The translations under genes and the position numbers were made by a program. DNA of 64,000 nucleotides from Persicobacter diffluens. Lineage in GTDB: Bacteria > Bacteroidota > Bacteroidia > Cytophagales > Cyclobacteriaceae. The DNA lies in contig NZ_BQKE01000002.1 in assembly GCF_036244895.1 (NCBI RefSeq), positions 1,178,001 to 1,242,000 on the forward strand, read 5' to 3'. The stretch's first letter is position 1. Every line of letters starts with the position of its first letter. Below are positions 16,305-23,737 of this stretch, piece by piece. The notes under the pieces were generated by a model, which ran no database searches, was not told the origin of the DNA, and was given only the letters and a program-made list of their open reading frames with translations.

Positions 16305-17156
16305 ATGAACCATAAGGATTTTGTAGAAATAATAGAAAACAATACAAAGGCAGATAAAAACGTGCTTAAAGACTATATATTAAGCATATTGCCTAGGATT
16401 CCAATACCAACTGTTAATGTAAATAAAGATACTTTTATAGAAAGAGCAGTGATTATTTCGCACACAGATGGAGATTTTGACCTTGATAGATTATCATATA
16501 TTCCAAGTAAATTAAAGCACTTAGCTTCAGAAGGAAGATTTAATAATGCAGAAGAATCTATTTTTTACGCAGCATTTACAGACTTAGATACTCCTTCTGC
16601 TACTAGATTTTTCTTAGCAACAGAATTAGACCATTCTATTTTGGGATATCAAAATAAAACATTCAATATTACAGTAACTAAATGGTTATCAAAGACAAGT
16701 TACACATCTCTTTTTTTTGTTTTCAAAGATGAATATTGTACAAATGATTTGACAACAAATGCTTTTAAAGAATTAGTGAATTCAAATGAATTTAGAAACT
16801 TATCTAGAGAGGATAAGGAATTCCTAGAGCTAATTACAGAGGAATTTTCTAAAACAGATTCAGCAAACAAATATGATATAACAAATATTGTATTCGATTT
16901 TTATAAAAGATTAGGTTACAATAGTATAATTTATCCTGGGGTTAGAAGTCGATATCGTGGAAATAATATTGCTATGTTTCCATCAGTTGTAGATGATTGT
17001 TGGGAATGTTGTTTCGGAGCTGAATTTATATTAGTTCAAAATGGGGACAATATTAAAATGGATGCAGTTAAAAAAATTAATCTGAAAGGGAAAAAATTAG
17101 TTTACAGCGATTTTGGTAAAAGTGAGTTTGGAGAAGAAATTACAATAAAAAAATAA
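16305..17156 (+). CDS. RES-domain protein (putative NAD+-targeting toxin fold)
   Basis: A 283-residue AT-rich gene. Two blocks match the RES fold: GRFNNAEESIFYAAF (about residues 77-91; family pattern GRFN...LYLA) and YNSIIYPGVRSRYRGNNIAMF (about 205-225; family pattern G..YPSVR....N...F). RES proteins are ADP-ribosyltransferase-like enzymes; toxin members deplete NAD+ or ADP-ribosylate targets. The region 100-200 is longer than in compact RES toxins (~150-200 residues). No Xre/MbcA-like antitoxin is adjacent; the next gene is a PIN-like nuclease 39 bp downstream. GTTAGCA lies 14 bp before the start, as expected at a cassette boundary. Assignment is from motif reading only. Confidence 0.6.
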   Translation: MNHKDFVEIIENNTKADKNVLKDYILSILPRIPIPTVNVNKDTFIERAVIISHTDGDFDLDRLSYIPSKLKHLASEGRFNNAEESIFYAAFTDLDTPSATRFFLATELDHSILGYQNKTFNITVTKWLSKTSYTSLFFVFKDEYCTNDLTTNAFKELVNSNEFRNLSREDKEFLELITEEFSKTDSANKYDITNIVFDFYKRLGYNSIIYPGVRSRYRGNNIAMFPSVVDDCWECCFGAEFILVQNGDNIKMDAVKKINLKGKKLVYSDFGKSEFGEEITIKK

Positions 17157-17195
17157 ATCCTAATTTGAATTTATAATTAGTTTAGATCAGTAATC

Positions 17196-18299
17196 ATGAT
17201 GAATATTGTAATTGATACGAGCATATTAAGAAAAGACAGAGGTTTTCTAAACTCGGATATCTTATTATTAAAAAAACTATCAAAACTAGAATTACTTAAG
17301 ATTCACTTCCCTTGGGTCGTATACAAAGAATCTACTTCTCATAACTTCAAAGATATTGACTCCGTAATTGGAAAAGCAATTAAAGAAATCACATCCCTAA
17401 ATAGGAAAGGAATTTCAAATGAAGTTTATGTTGAGCTAGAAGAAGTTGCTAAAAAACTTGATTCAATAAAATCGACAATTGATAAATCCGTTGATAAACA
17501 TTGGACTGATTTTATTAATGATACTGGGGCAATTCTTCATGAAATTAATAATGAGCATGGGAAATTAGTAATGTCTTCTTATTTCGGAGGAGATAAGCCA
17601 TTTCCTGAACCTAAAAGCAGAAAAGACATTCCTGATGCTTTCATTTATGAAGCAATTAAATCAATTATAGAGTCAGTAGGTAATGTATATTTTATTTGTG
17701 CAGATAATAATCTTAGGAATGTTGTTAATGATTTGGGTAGTTCCTTTGCTTTTGCATCATACGCTGACTTCTATAAAAGCTCTGACTACAAAGCGATTGA
17801 AGATGAGTATAAGAAAATTGAACATTATTCTGATGAACTGATTTTATTAAAAGAAAATACAGGCAAAATTTCAGAGTTCGCTATTAGTGAAATTTATGGA
17901 GATGTGTTTGCTGGAAATGATCAAGAAATATTTCATGAGTCATTACCCTCTGATGATAATATAGGCATGTTACAGGATATGGACAATGTCACTGTTAATA
18001 AAATACACCTTGACGAGATTCAATTTATTGATGGCGTATTTTATATTCCGATTAATATTTCGGCGACTTTTGGAATAGAATATTTTATGTTTAAGTCGGA
18101 TTACTATATGGAAGCTGAGGGTAGAAATATTTCAATAATTGATGATGACTGGAACAAACACTATTTTCTTATTTATGAGAATTTTAATGTGAAATTATCA
18201 TATCAATGTTCAATTGAACAAGATAGTATAAAGCAGGATGAATTTGAATTTGATACTGAACAGGTAGTAATAGATGAACTAATTATAATTGAGAAATAA
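17196..18299 (+). CDS. PIN-like domain protein (DUF4935-type putative RNase)
   Basis: 367 residues. The N-terminal ~180 form a PIN-like nuclease domain: IVIDTS with Asp7, VVYKES with Glu45, DIPDAFIYEAI with Asp147 and FICADNNLRN with Asp170. That is the four-acid arrangement of PIN nucleases. DUF4935 proteins share this opening and the long helical insert between the second and third acid. The C-terminal half (~200-367) is an unassigned beta-rich domain that could regulate it or bind a partner. The gene is 39 bp after the RES gene and ends 4 bp before the attC-like site, so both probably travel as one unit. Two ATGs (17196, 17199) are both usable. Confidence 0.65.
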   Translation: MMNIVIDTSILRKDRGFLNSDILLLKKLSKLELLKIHFPWVVYKESTSHNFKDIDSVIGKAIKEITSLNRKGISNEVYVELEEVAKKLDSIKSTIDKSVDKHWTDFINDTGAILHEINNEHGKLVMSSYFGGDKPFPEPKSRKDIPDAFIYEAIKSIIESVGNVYFICADNNLRNVVNDLGSSFAFASYADFYKSSDYKAIEDEYKKIEHYSDELILLKENTGKISEFAISEIYGDVFAGNDQEIFHESLPSDDNIGMLQDMDNVTVNKIHLDEIQFIDGVFYIPINISATFGIEYFMFKSDYYMEAEGRNISIIDDDWNKHYFLIYENFNVKLSYQCSIEQDSIKQDEFEFDTEQVVIDELIIIEK

Positions 18300-18303
18300 C
18301 ATT

Positions 18304-18432
18304 TGCTAACACGCAAAATAGCAAAAAGCGGTGAAGTACTTAATTGGGGCGGCATTAGTCCGTTTCAACTTCATCTGGGTTTGGTAGTAAATCACTCGCA
18401 ATCCGCTTCATGCCATATTGCCACCGTTAGCA
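18304..18432 (+). other. Integron attC-like recombination site 1
   Basis: 129 bp bounded by TGCTAAC (18304-18310) and its complement GTTAGCA (18426-18432). The arms pair imperfectly: left GCAAAATAGCAAAAAGCGG against the reverse complement of the right arm, GCAATATGGCATGAAGCGG. The mismatches sit at spaced positions, as in attC sites with extrahelical bases. The middle (~18340-18395) is an unpaired variable region. Size and symmetry fit known attC sites (~57-141 bp). It lies between the stop of the PIN gene and the start of the nuclease gene. Confidence 0.75.
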
Positions 18433-18464
18433 GCAAGACAAACGCCTACAAACAACTAAAGCAT

Positions 18465-19532
18465 ATGAAAGATACTTTAAATCCATTATTGGCATCGCAA
18501 AGAGAAAAATCAGGCGCTGAAACTTATGAAAAGTATTCCTATCAGTATCATTGGGCATTATATCGGGTGTTAAATGAACATGATAATCTAAAGGAGTATG
18601 CAGTTTTTATTGAGTTACATGAGGATGTTGTAGTATCAGACTCTTTGGATGCAAAGAATGCAAATTTTGAATTTAATCAGGTTAAAACAAATAGAGGTCG
18701 CTTTACTCCGAATAAACTTGCACATCAAAAGAAGAATGATAAAAGTGTATTAGGTAAGTTAATTTCAAGTGGTTTGGAGAAACCTTTTACTTCAAAAATA
18801 ACTGAACTGAACCTAGTTGCGCTAAATGATTTTGCACTTGAACTGAAAAATAATGATTTGAGTTTAAGTAAAATTACCCTAGATGATTTATCTGATGGAC
18901 AATTAGAGGAATTAGAAAATGAGATGAAAAAGGAAATGGGTATAGATGCCTTGCCATCAAATATTCAGTTTATTGTACCTGAACTTTCAGAGAAAAATTT
19001 TCAAAATGATATTATTGCATCTATAGCTAAACTAATCACAAATCTTTTTCCTGCTTCATATTCAAGTCCAATTGATATTTATAGACTTTTAATAGACGAA
19101 GTAAACCGTAAGGGAACAGTCACATATGATTTTACAAAGTGGGATGAACTATTGCGTAATAAAGCACTAACATCTACAACAGTTACAAAAGTACTTAATG
19201 AATTTACCAACATTAAGGACGAAGCGAAAATTGATATCGAGTTTAGTAATATTTGTTCAGAGATTGGTTTGAAATCGATTGAAGCAAAGGTTCTAAAGCG
19301 CTCCTTTAATAGGTACAGAACTCTACGTATTAGTAATAGTAGTGTCTTACAAAATGATTTAACAAACTATTTTGTAAAAGAAATTGAATCAATTATAAAT
19401 AATGGAACAACTGATTTCAAAGACTTAATCGAACAGGTTAAGAAAGAAATACCAAAAAATATTAGTAATGTATTTCATTCTGACATAGAAATTACAAGTG
19501 CTATAATCTGTGAATATATAATGATGAACTAA
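18465..19532 (+). CDS. Cap4-like (DUF4297) nuclease, putative Lamassu-type effector
   Basis: 355 residues from ATG 18465. The N-terminus (REKSGAETYEKYSYQYHWAL) matches DUF4297/Cap4 dsDNA endonucleases. It is followed by the PD-(D/E)xK-like core: FIELHEDVVV (Glu50, Glu53, Asp54) then FEFNQVKT (Gln72, Lys74). The C-terminal ~200 residues are helical and unassigned, probably the part that contacts the partner. An alternative TTG start at 18303 would translate the attC-like site and adds no family similarity, so it was rejected. The stop overlaps a downstream ATG, and the ATPase gene begins 51 bp later, indicating an operon. In Lamassu and related ABC-three-component systems, such a nuclease is held inactive by an SMC-like ATPase until phage DNA is sensed. 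Confidence 0.7.
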   Translation: MKDTLNPLLASQREKSGAETYEKYSYQYHWALYRVLNEHDNLKEYAVFIELHEDVVVSDSLDAKNANFEFNQVKTNRGRFTPNKLAHQKKNDKSVLGKLISSGLEKPFTSKITELNLVALNDFALELKNNDLSLSKITLDDLSDGQLEELENEMKKEMGIDALPSNIQFIVPELSEKNFQNDIIASIAKLITNLFPASYSSPIDIYRLLIDEVNRKGTVTYDFTKWDELLRNKALTSTTVTKVLNEFTNIKDEAKIDIEFSNICSEIGLKSIEAKVLKRSFNRYRTLRISNSSVLQNDLTNYFVKEIESIINNGTTDFKDLIEQVKKEIPKNISNVFHSDIEITSAIICEYIMMN

Positions 19533-19583
19533 TGGGTAAAGAAAATTTTAAAATCTTAATAAGAAATCTAAGAACTTCAAAAA

Positions 19584-21344
19584 ATGCCAAACTTAAAATT
19601 CAAACAACTGCTGATAGTGTCAAGTTCGACAGAAACTGCAAATCTGTTCGAGTTCAACGAGAAGTTAAATCTAATAGTAGCAGTTGATAATAGTGTCGGC
19701 AAATCTACATTAGCAAAATTGTTATTTTGGGGGCTTGGCTGTGAACCTGAATTAGATTCAAAATGGAATTCTACAGATAGTAAAACACTTGTTGTATTTT
19801 CTGTAGATGATGTTGAGTATTCTGTGAAGAGATATAAGAGTCAAATTTCTCTAAAAGAGCAAGGAAATGATTATGTTGACTATGAGAAAATCGGGGGTGA
19901 CTTTTCGCAAAGGATGGCTAAAATCCTTGGTTTTAAAGCTCTTTTGCCAAATCGAAAGACTGGATTGATGGTTACACCTCCTCCTGCCTTTTATTTTCTT
20001 CCTTTTTATATTGACCAAAAAAGAAGTTGGTCAAATGCTTGGGATAATTTTGAGAAACTTGCACAATTTGAGAATTGGAAAAGTATAATTGTAAAATACC
20101 ATGTTGGGTTACTTACTCCGAAACACTTTCAACTTGAAACCCAAAAAGCCGAAAAAAAGGATATACAAAAATCTATTAAAGAAGAAATAGTAAAAATAGA
20201 AACGACCCTCGAAGTTGTAGAAAACTACATTCCCACAATCACTAATGCAACTGTAAAAAGTGACAAGTTTGAAACACTTACGGAAGAAATAAAGGTTGAA
20301 TTAAATGATTTACAACTGTCTCAGGAAAAGCTTTTAAGCAGTTTGGCTGTATTAAATAGTGAAAGAGTATATTTAGAACAACAAAAAGTAATTACAGAAA
20401 AAATTATTGCAGAGCTCGATAAAGATTATAAATATACAATTGAAAATATAGAGGAAGATGAAGTAGAATGTCCACTTTGTGGTGTAGTTCATGAGAACTC
20501 CATAATCAATAGGGCATCTATTATGACTGACAAAATTCAAGCAGAAAATCAGTTGGAATCTCTTCTGACTGAACTAGAAAAAGTTAAAAAGAAATTAGTT
20601 AATAAGGACAAGGATCTATATATAGCAAGAGAACAAATTAAAGGAATCAATGAAAAGTACATTATTGAAGATGAAAAGGAAGTTATAGAGACTACAGAAG
20701 CGAATGATGACAGTCAAGGATTGAATAAAGAAAAAGTTATTATCGATTTTAATCAGATTATTGAAAATATTGCAGGAAACTCGATAAAACAAAATGTCAT
20801 TGAAGATAAAACCTCTAAACTAGTTAAGTCAGATGACTTATCTGCTGATATTAGAAAAATTGGAAAAGAACAAAAGGCTTTGTTAACGAATGAAGAAATT
20901 GAAAATATCAATTTATCTTTTAGCTCAATTTTTACAAAGTACATTGGTTTATTGGATGCGGAAGCTGTAAATACTTCTGAAATAAATTCTCCACTTCAAT
21001 ATAACAAAGTAATTAAAGAGGGAGGAGCAGCAGAAGGCTCTAGAGCTATTTTAGCTTATTATTTAACGATATTTTCAATGGTTGAAAAGTTTGGAAATGA
21101 AGTTAAAGCTGGTTTAGTTATTGATACTCCTAATCAGCAGGAACAATCAGATTCTAATTACGATAAAATTGTTGATATATTAACAAATAGAATGTCTGAT
21201 ACAACACAGATAATAATGTGTGCCATGGAAAATGAACACATAGAGCCTTTTAGAGAAAAAGCAAAAGTGATTACGTTAGATAAAAATAAATTACTAAATA
21301 AAACTCGATATGTAGAACTGAGTAATTATTATTTAAACAACTAA
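19584..21344 (+). CDS. SMC/Rad50-like ATPase (LmuB / ABC-three-component type)
   Basis: 586 residues. The Walker A motif is VDNSVGKST (34-42). There are two coiled-coil arms (about 180-290 and 315-365) around a zinc-hook-like CPLC (Cys296, Cys299). A signature-like GGAAEGSRA (480-488) and a Walker B, AGLVIDTPNQQEQ (Asp514), follow. Together these make a complete but short SMC-like ATPase; full SMC proteins are about twice as long. NSVGKS and the IDTPNQQ ending are typical of ATPases in defence operons (DUF3732/Lamassu-like). Paired with the upstream Cap4-like nuclease it is a likely sensor-effector system. A short overlapping frame from ATG 19532 stops after 50 codons and is not taken as the start. 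An attC-like site begins 8 bp after the stop. Confidence 0.72.
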   Translation: MPNLKFKQLLIVSSSTETANLFEFNEKLNLIVAVDNSVGKSTLAKLLFWGLGCEPELDSKWNSTDSKTLVVFSVDDVEYSVKRYKSQISLKEQGNDYVDYEKIGGDFSQRMAKILGFKALLPNRKTGLMVTPPPAFYFLPFYIDQKRSWSNAWDNFEKLAQFENWKSIIVKYHVGLLTPKHFQLETQKAEKKDIQKSIKEEIVKIETTLEVVENYIPTITNATVKSDKFETLTEEIKVELNDLQLSQEKLLSSLAVLNSERVYLEQQKVITEKIIAELDKDYKYTIENIEEDEVECPLCGVVHENSIINRASIMTDKIQAENQLESLLTELEKVKKKLVNKDKDLYIAREQIKGINEKYIIEDEKEVIETTEANDDSQGLNKEKVIIDFNQIIENIAGNSIKQNVIEDKTSKLVKSDDLSADIRKIGKEQKALLTNEEIENINLSFSSIFTKYIGLLDAEAVNTSEINSPLQYNKVIKEGGAAEGSRAILAYYLTIFSMVEKFGNEVKAGLVIDTPNQQEQSDSNYDKIVDILTNRMSDTTQIIMCAMENEHIEPFREKAKVITLDKNKLLNKTRYVELSNYYLNN

Positions 21345-21352
21345 AAAACAGC

Positions 21353-21433
21353 TGCTAACAATGGCTTATAAAGCATACCGCTCTGCCGCAGGCGCAACAC
21401 AGAGCGGAACGCTTCATAGCCGAGTCGTTAACG
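21353..21433 (+). other. Integron attC-like recombination site 2
   Basis: 81 bp from TGCTAAC (21353-21359) to GTTAACG (21427-21433). The arms fold into a near-perfect imperfect hairpin: AATGGCTTATAAAGCATACC then CGCTCTG, against CAGAGCGG, AACGCTTCATAGCC, GAGTC, GTTAAC. Scattered single mismatches resemble extrahelical bases. The loop is CCGCAGGCGCAACA. This is the best attC candidate in the window. Its position immediately after the ATPase stop is where a cassette attC is expected. Confidence 0.82.
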
Positions 21434-21465
21434 AGCATTAGGTCGAACGAAACAAACAGATAATA

Positions 21466-22647
21466 ATGAAGGAATATAAAATAGCAAAAGGGTGGGCAAT
21501 ATTTATCTGGATTTTTGGGCCAGTATTAATTGCACTATTTGGCTTTTTAGCGATTATGCCGTTCTTAGCTGATGAAATTAATTTAACAGTTGTTTTAACC
21601 TTGACTCCGATATCAATAGGAATGGTAACGCTAATGATATTCGGATTAATGGATATTTACAAAGGACGATTTATAATTAATAAAGATGGATTGGTCTCAA
21701 TTGGAGTTTTTACAACCAAGACGCTTAGATTTGAGGAAATTAAAGGATACACTGTAAATGATCAGTATATATTTGTTGAGCCAAATGCCAAAGGGAAGAA
21801 AAGAATAAAAATAAGCCAATACATTAGTGGAAATCATGAAATTCTATCTTGGCTGTCAGCGAAATATGAAGACCTTGATTTAATAAATGCTCAAGCGGAA
21901 GAACAGGAAATTTTAAATGACAAGAACATTGGATGGTCAAAAGAAATTAGAGAAGAAAAACTATCAAATGCTAGAAAACTATCCAAAGTCATTAATTGGT
22001 TAGGTGGTCTTTCTTTTGCATGGGCTTATTTTTACCCAAAACCATATGATGGCGCAGTACTTTCAGCTTTTATCATTCCGATTGTAGCACTGATTGTAGT
22101 GAAACTTTCAGGAGGACTGATACGGGTTGACCAAAAAAATGGAAGTGCATACCCATCGATTATTTATGCATTGATTTTTCCTTCACTGGGGTTGATGGCA
22201 AGGGCGTTCTTTGACTATGATATTTTTGATTATTCAAATGTTTGGTTAAAAGCGGCTTTGGTTACAATAATATTTATATTCATTCTACTCATAAATCAGA
22301 AAGAGATTACATTTAGAAATAAGCAAGATTTCCTGACTATTTCGAGTCTGATAATGTTTCTCTTTGCATATGGGTTTGGTGCAGTGATTTATCTTAATTG
22401 CAGCCTTGACAAATTAGAACCAGAACAGTATACTGCAACGATTCTTGAAAAGCGGATAAGCACTGGAAAACATACATCATATTACTTAAAACTTACAGCT
22501 TGGGGACATCAAAATGAAATTGACGAAGTAAGTGTTAGTAAAGGATTATATAAACGAGTTGACATCGATACCGAGATAAATATTTACTTCAGAAATGGTA
22601 AACTTGAGATTCCATGGTTTATCGTGACTGACAGAAGACAACAATAA
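21466..22647 (+). CDS. Polytopic membrane protein of unknown function (cassette-borne)
   Basis: 393 residues. Two N-terminal transmembrane helices (around 10-30 and 40-60) are followed by a short PH-like/bPH segment (KGRFIINKDGLVSIGVFTTK then LRFEEIKGY). A soluble helical stretch (~130-175) comes next, then about five more hydrophobic segments (~178-310). A C-terminal soluble beta domain (QYTATILEKRISTGKHTSYY, then KGLYKRVDIDTEINIYFRNG) ends the protein. No enzymatic motif was found. It starts 33 bp after attC-like site 2 and is followed 6 bp later by a weaker attC-like site, so it looks like a single-gene cassette. Membrane proteins of this style are common in Bacteroidota cassettes (recollection, not checked). 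Confidence 0.65.
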   Translation: MKEYKIAKGWAIFIWIFGPVLIALFGFLAIMPFLADEINLTVVLTLTPISIGMVTLMIFGLMDIYKGRFIINKDGLVSIGVFTTKTLRFEEIKGYTVNDQYIFVEPNAKGKKRIKISQYISGNHEILSWLSAKYEDLDLINAQAEEQEILNDKNIGWSKEIREEKLSNARKLSKVINWLGGLSFAWAYFYPKPYDGAVLSAFIIPIVALIVVKLSGGLIRVDQKNGSAYPSIIYALIFPSLGLMARAFFDYDIFDYSNVWLKAALVTIIFIFILLINQKEITFRNKQDFLTISSLIMFLFAYGFGAVIYLNCSLDKLEPEQYTATILEKRISTGKHTSYYLKLTAWGHQNEIDEVSVSKGLYKRVDIDTEINIYFRNGKLEIPWFIVTDRRQQ

Positions 22648-22652
22648 CGACC

Positions 22653-22783
22653 TGTTAACAATCTATAAATTTCATAGCCGAGATAGCAGCAAATTGAAGG
22701 TCTGTAGCACGCTTTAAATACTCATGGTTTGATAAGTTTGAAGCCCGCAATTGCCCACATTTGCATACACTTGTCCGTTACCT
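22653..22783 (+). other. Weak attC-like site 3 (right end of island)
   Basis: It starts with TGTTAAC right after the membrane-protein gene and ends with CCGTTACCT (22775-22783). The right arm (GCCCACATTTGCATACACTTG) pairs only partly with the left arm. The left arm also shares CATAGCCGAG with attC-like site 2, suggesting a hybrid or decayed site. Confidence 0.4.
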
Positions 22784-22784
22784 T

Positions 22785-22825
22785 GAACTAGAGAAGTTGC
22801 AATTGCTCACGTGCTGCATTTTTTT
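22785..22825 (+). repeat. Right copy of 41-bp direct repeat flanking the accessory island
   Basis: It matches 15900-15940 at 37 of 41 positions, and begins two bases after the weak attC-like site. Host-like, repeat-rich sequence resumes immediately after it. Confidence 0.7.
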
Positions 22826-22848
22826 GCTAAGTGAAGATTGATTTTTTC

Positions 22849-23072
22849 GTTAACCCGGATAATTCTAGCAAAAATTCTTGTGCAGCTGCAAGGCCGTAGA
22901 AATGAAAGAATAGTTCCTTGTTTCAAATTTGTTCTAACGAAGCAGATGAATATGGAGAGGGTTACCTCGCTCCAATTTGAGTTATTAACGAATAAATAAC
23001 CACAGCCTTATCGGGGCGAAAAAAAAACACCCAAGAGGTGTTGCCTTATTTTGGGGTGAATAATTCGGGCAA
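22849..23072 (+). repeat. Family A short repeat, copy A5
   Basis: Left end GTTAACCCGGATAATTC; right end GGTGAATAATTCGGGC (23055-23070). The body keeps GCAGCTGCAAGGC and CTAACGAAGCAGATGAAT. It also contains an AACACC-CAAGA-GGTGTT hairpin (about 23027-23043). It abuts the GC-rich element that follows. Confidence 0.65.
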
Positions 23073-23073
23073 A

Positions 23074-23232
23074 TGCTCTGCCTTCCCTTACCCCACGGCG
23101 AAGGGATGAAGGCAGAGGCGTCAGCCGCTTGTTTGAGCTCCTTTGGGGCAGTGTTGGTTACTGCTGTTATTGGTGCTTTCCGGCCCCAAAGAGCGAGTGC
23201 CGCCAGCCCGCCGGGCGGATGCCCGGGCCCCT
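23074..23232. ncRNA. GC-rich, highly structured non-coding element 2
   Basis: It has a CTGCCTTCCCTT / AAGGGATGAAGGCAG hairpin (23078-23115), a long-range stem CTTTGGGGC (23141-23149) / GCCCCAAAG (23183-23191), and CCGGGC-GGAT-GCCCGG (23211-23226). It shares AGGGATGAAG, then TTGTTTGA, then a GAG(C/T)GAG...GCCCG stretch in the same order with element 1 at 3991-4243. The next 500 bp to 23737 contain a weak 99-codon minus-strand ORF (23235-23534) of low credibility and otherwise nothing recognised. Confidence 0.5.
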
Positions 23233-23737
23233 TTTCATGAACAGAAATTTTCGGTAGGGATTAGTAGCGAAGGGGTTTTTATGTTATTTCGTTTTTTGTG
23301 AATGATTCTCCATATGTCCCGAATTTTATGTCCTTCGGGAGGAGCTTCGGGGCGGGAAGAGGACGGCTCCTCGGCCAAAAAACCTGGGCGTATATTACCG
23401 GGTACGGATAAGCGGGCTCCATCTGAAAGCCGGGATATTTGACATTTTTGGGGTGATTTTTTCCCTGCTGGGTTCATTTGGCAGAGGGTCCTGACCGAAG
23501 AGCCTTCTTGTTTTTGTTTCATCTCCGGTGGCAAAAAACCGCCCGGAAAGCAGTGCGGAGGAATTTTTTTGTAGTCCGAAGGGGGGTATTTATTTAAATA
23601 TAGATTTTGATCAGATTGTTGGTATTGCTTTTCGGAAAGGGTACTGTACTTTACAGCTTGAAATTGTTAGAGCGCTGTGATGAAGCGGCCTTCATTTCTC
23701 TTATGGAATCTTTCTTTTTTTAACCAATTGCAGTCCT

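Noticed and set aside
18303..18464. TTG start giving a 54-residue longer nuclease
   Set aside because: The extension is the translated attC-like site and adds no family similarity.
19532..19684. 50-codon ORF overlapping the nuclease stop (TAATG)
   Set aside because: It ends early and runs out of frame through the ATPase N-terminus; at most a translational-coupling start.
23235..23534. 99-codon minus-strand ORF in the GC-rich gap
   Set aside because: Low-complexity Pro/Ser/Lys composition and no recognisable motif; next to a structured non-coding element.
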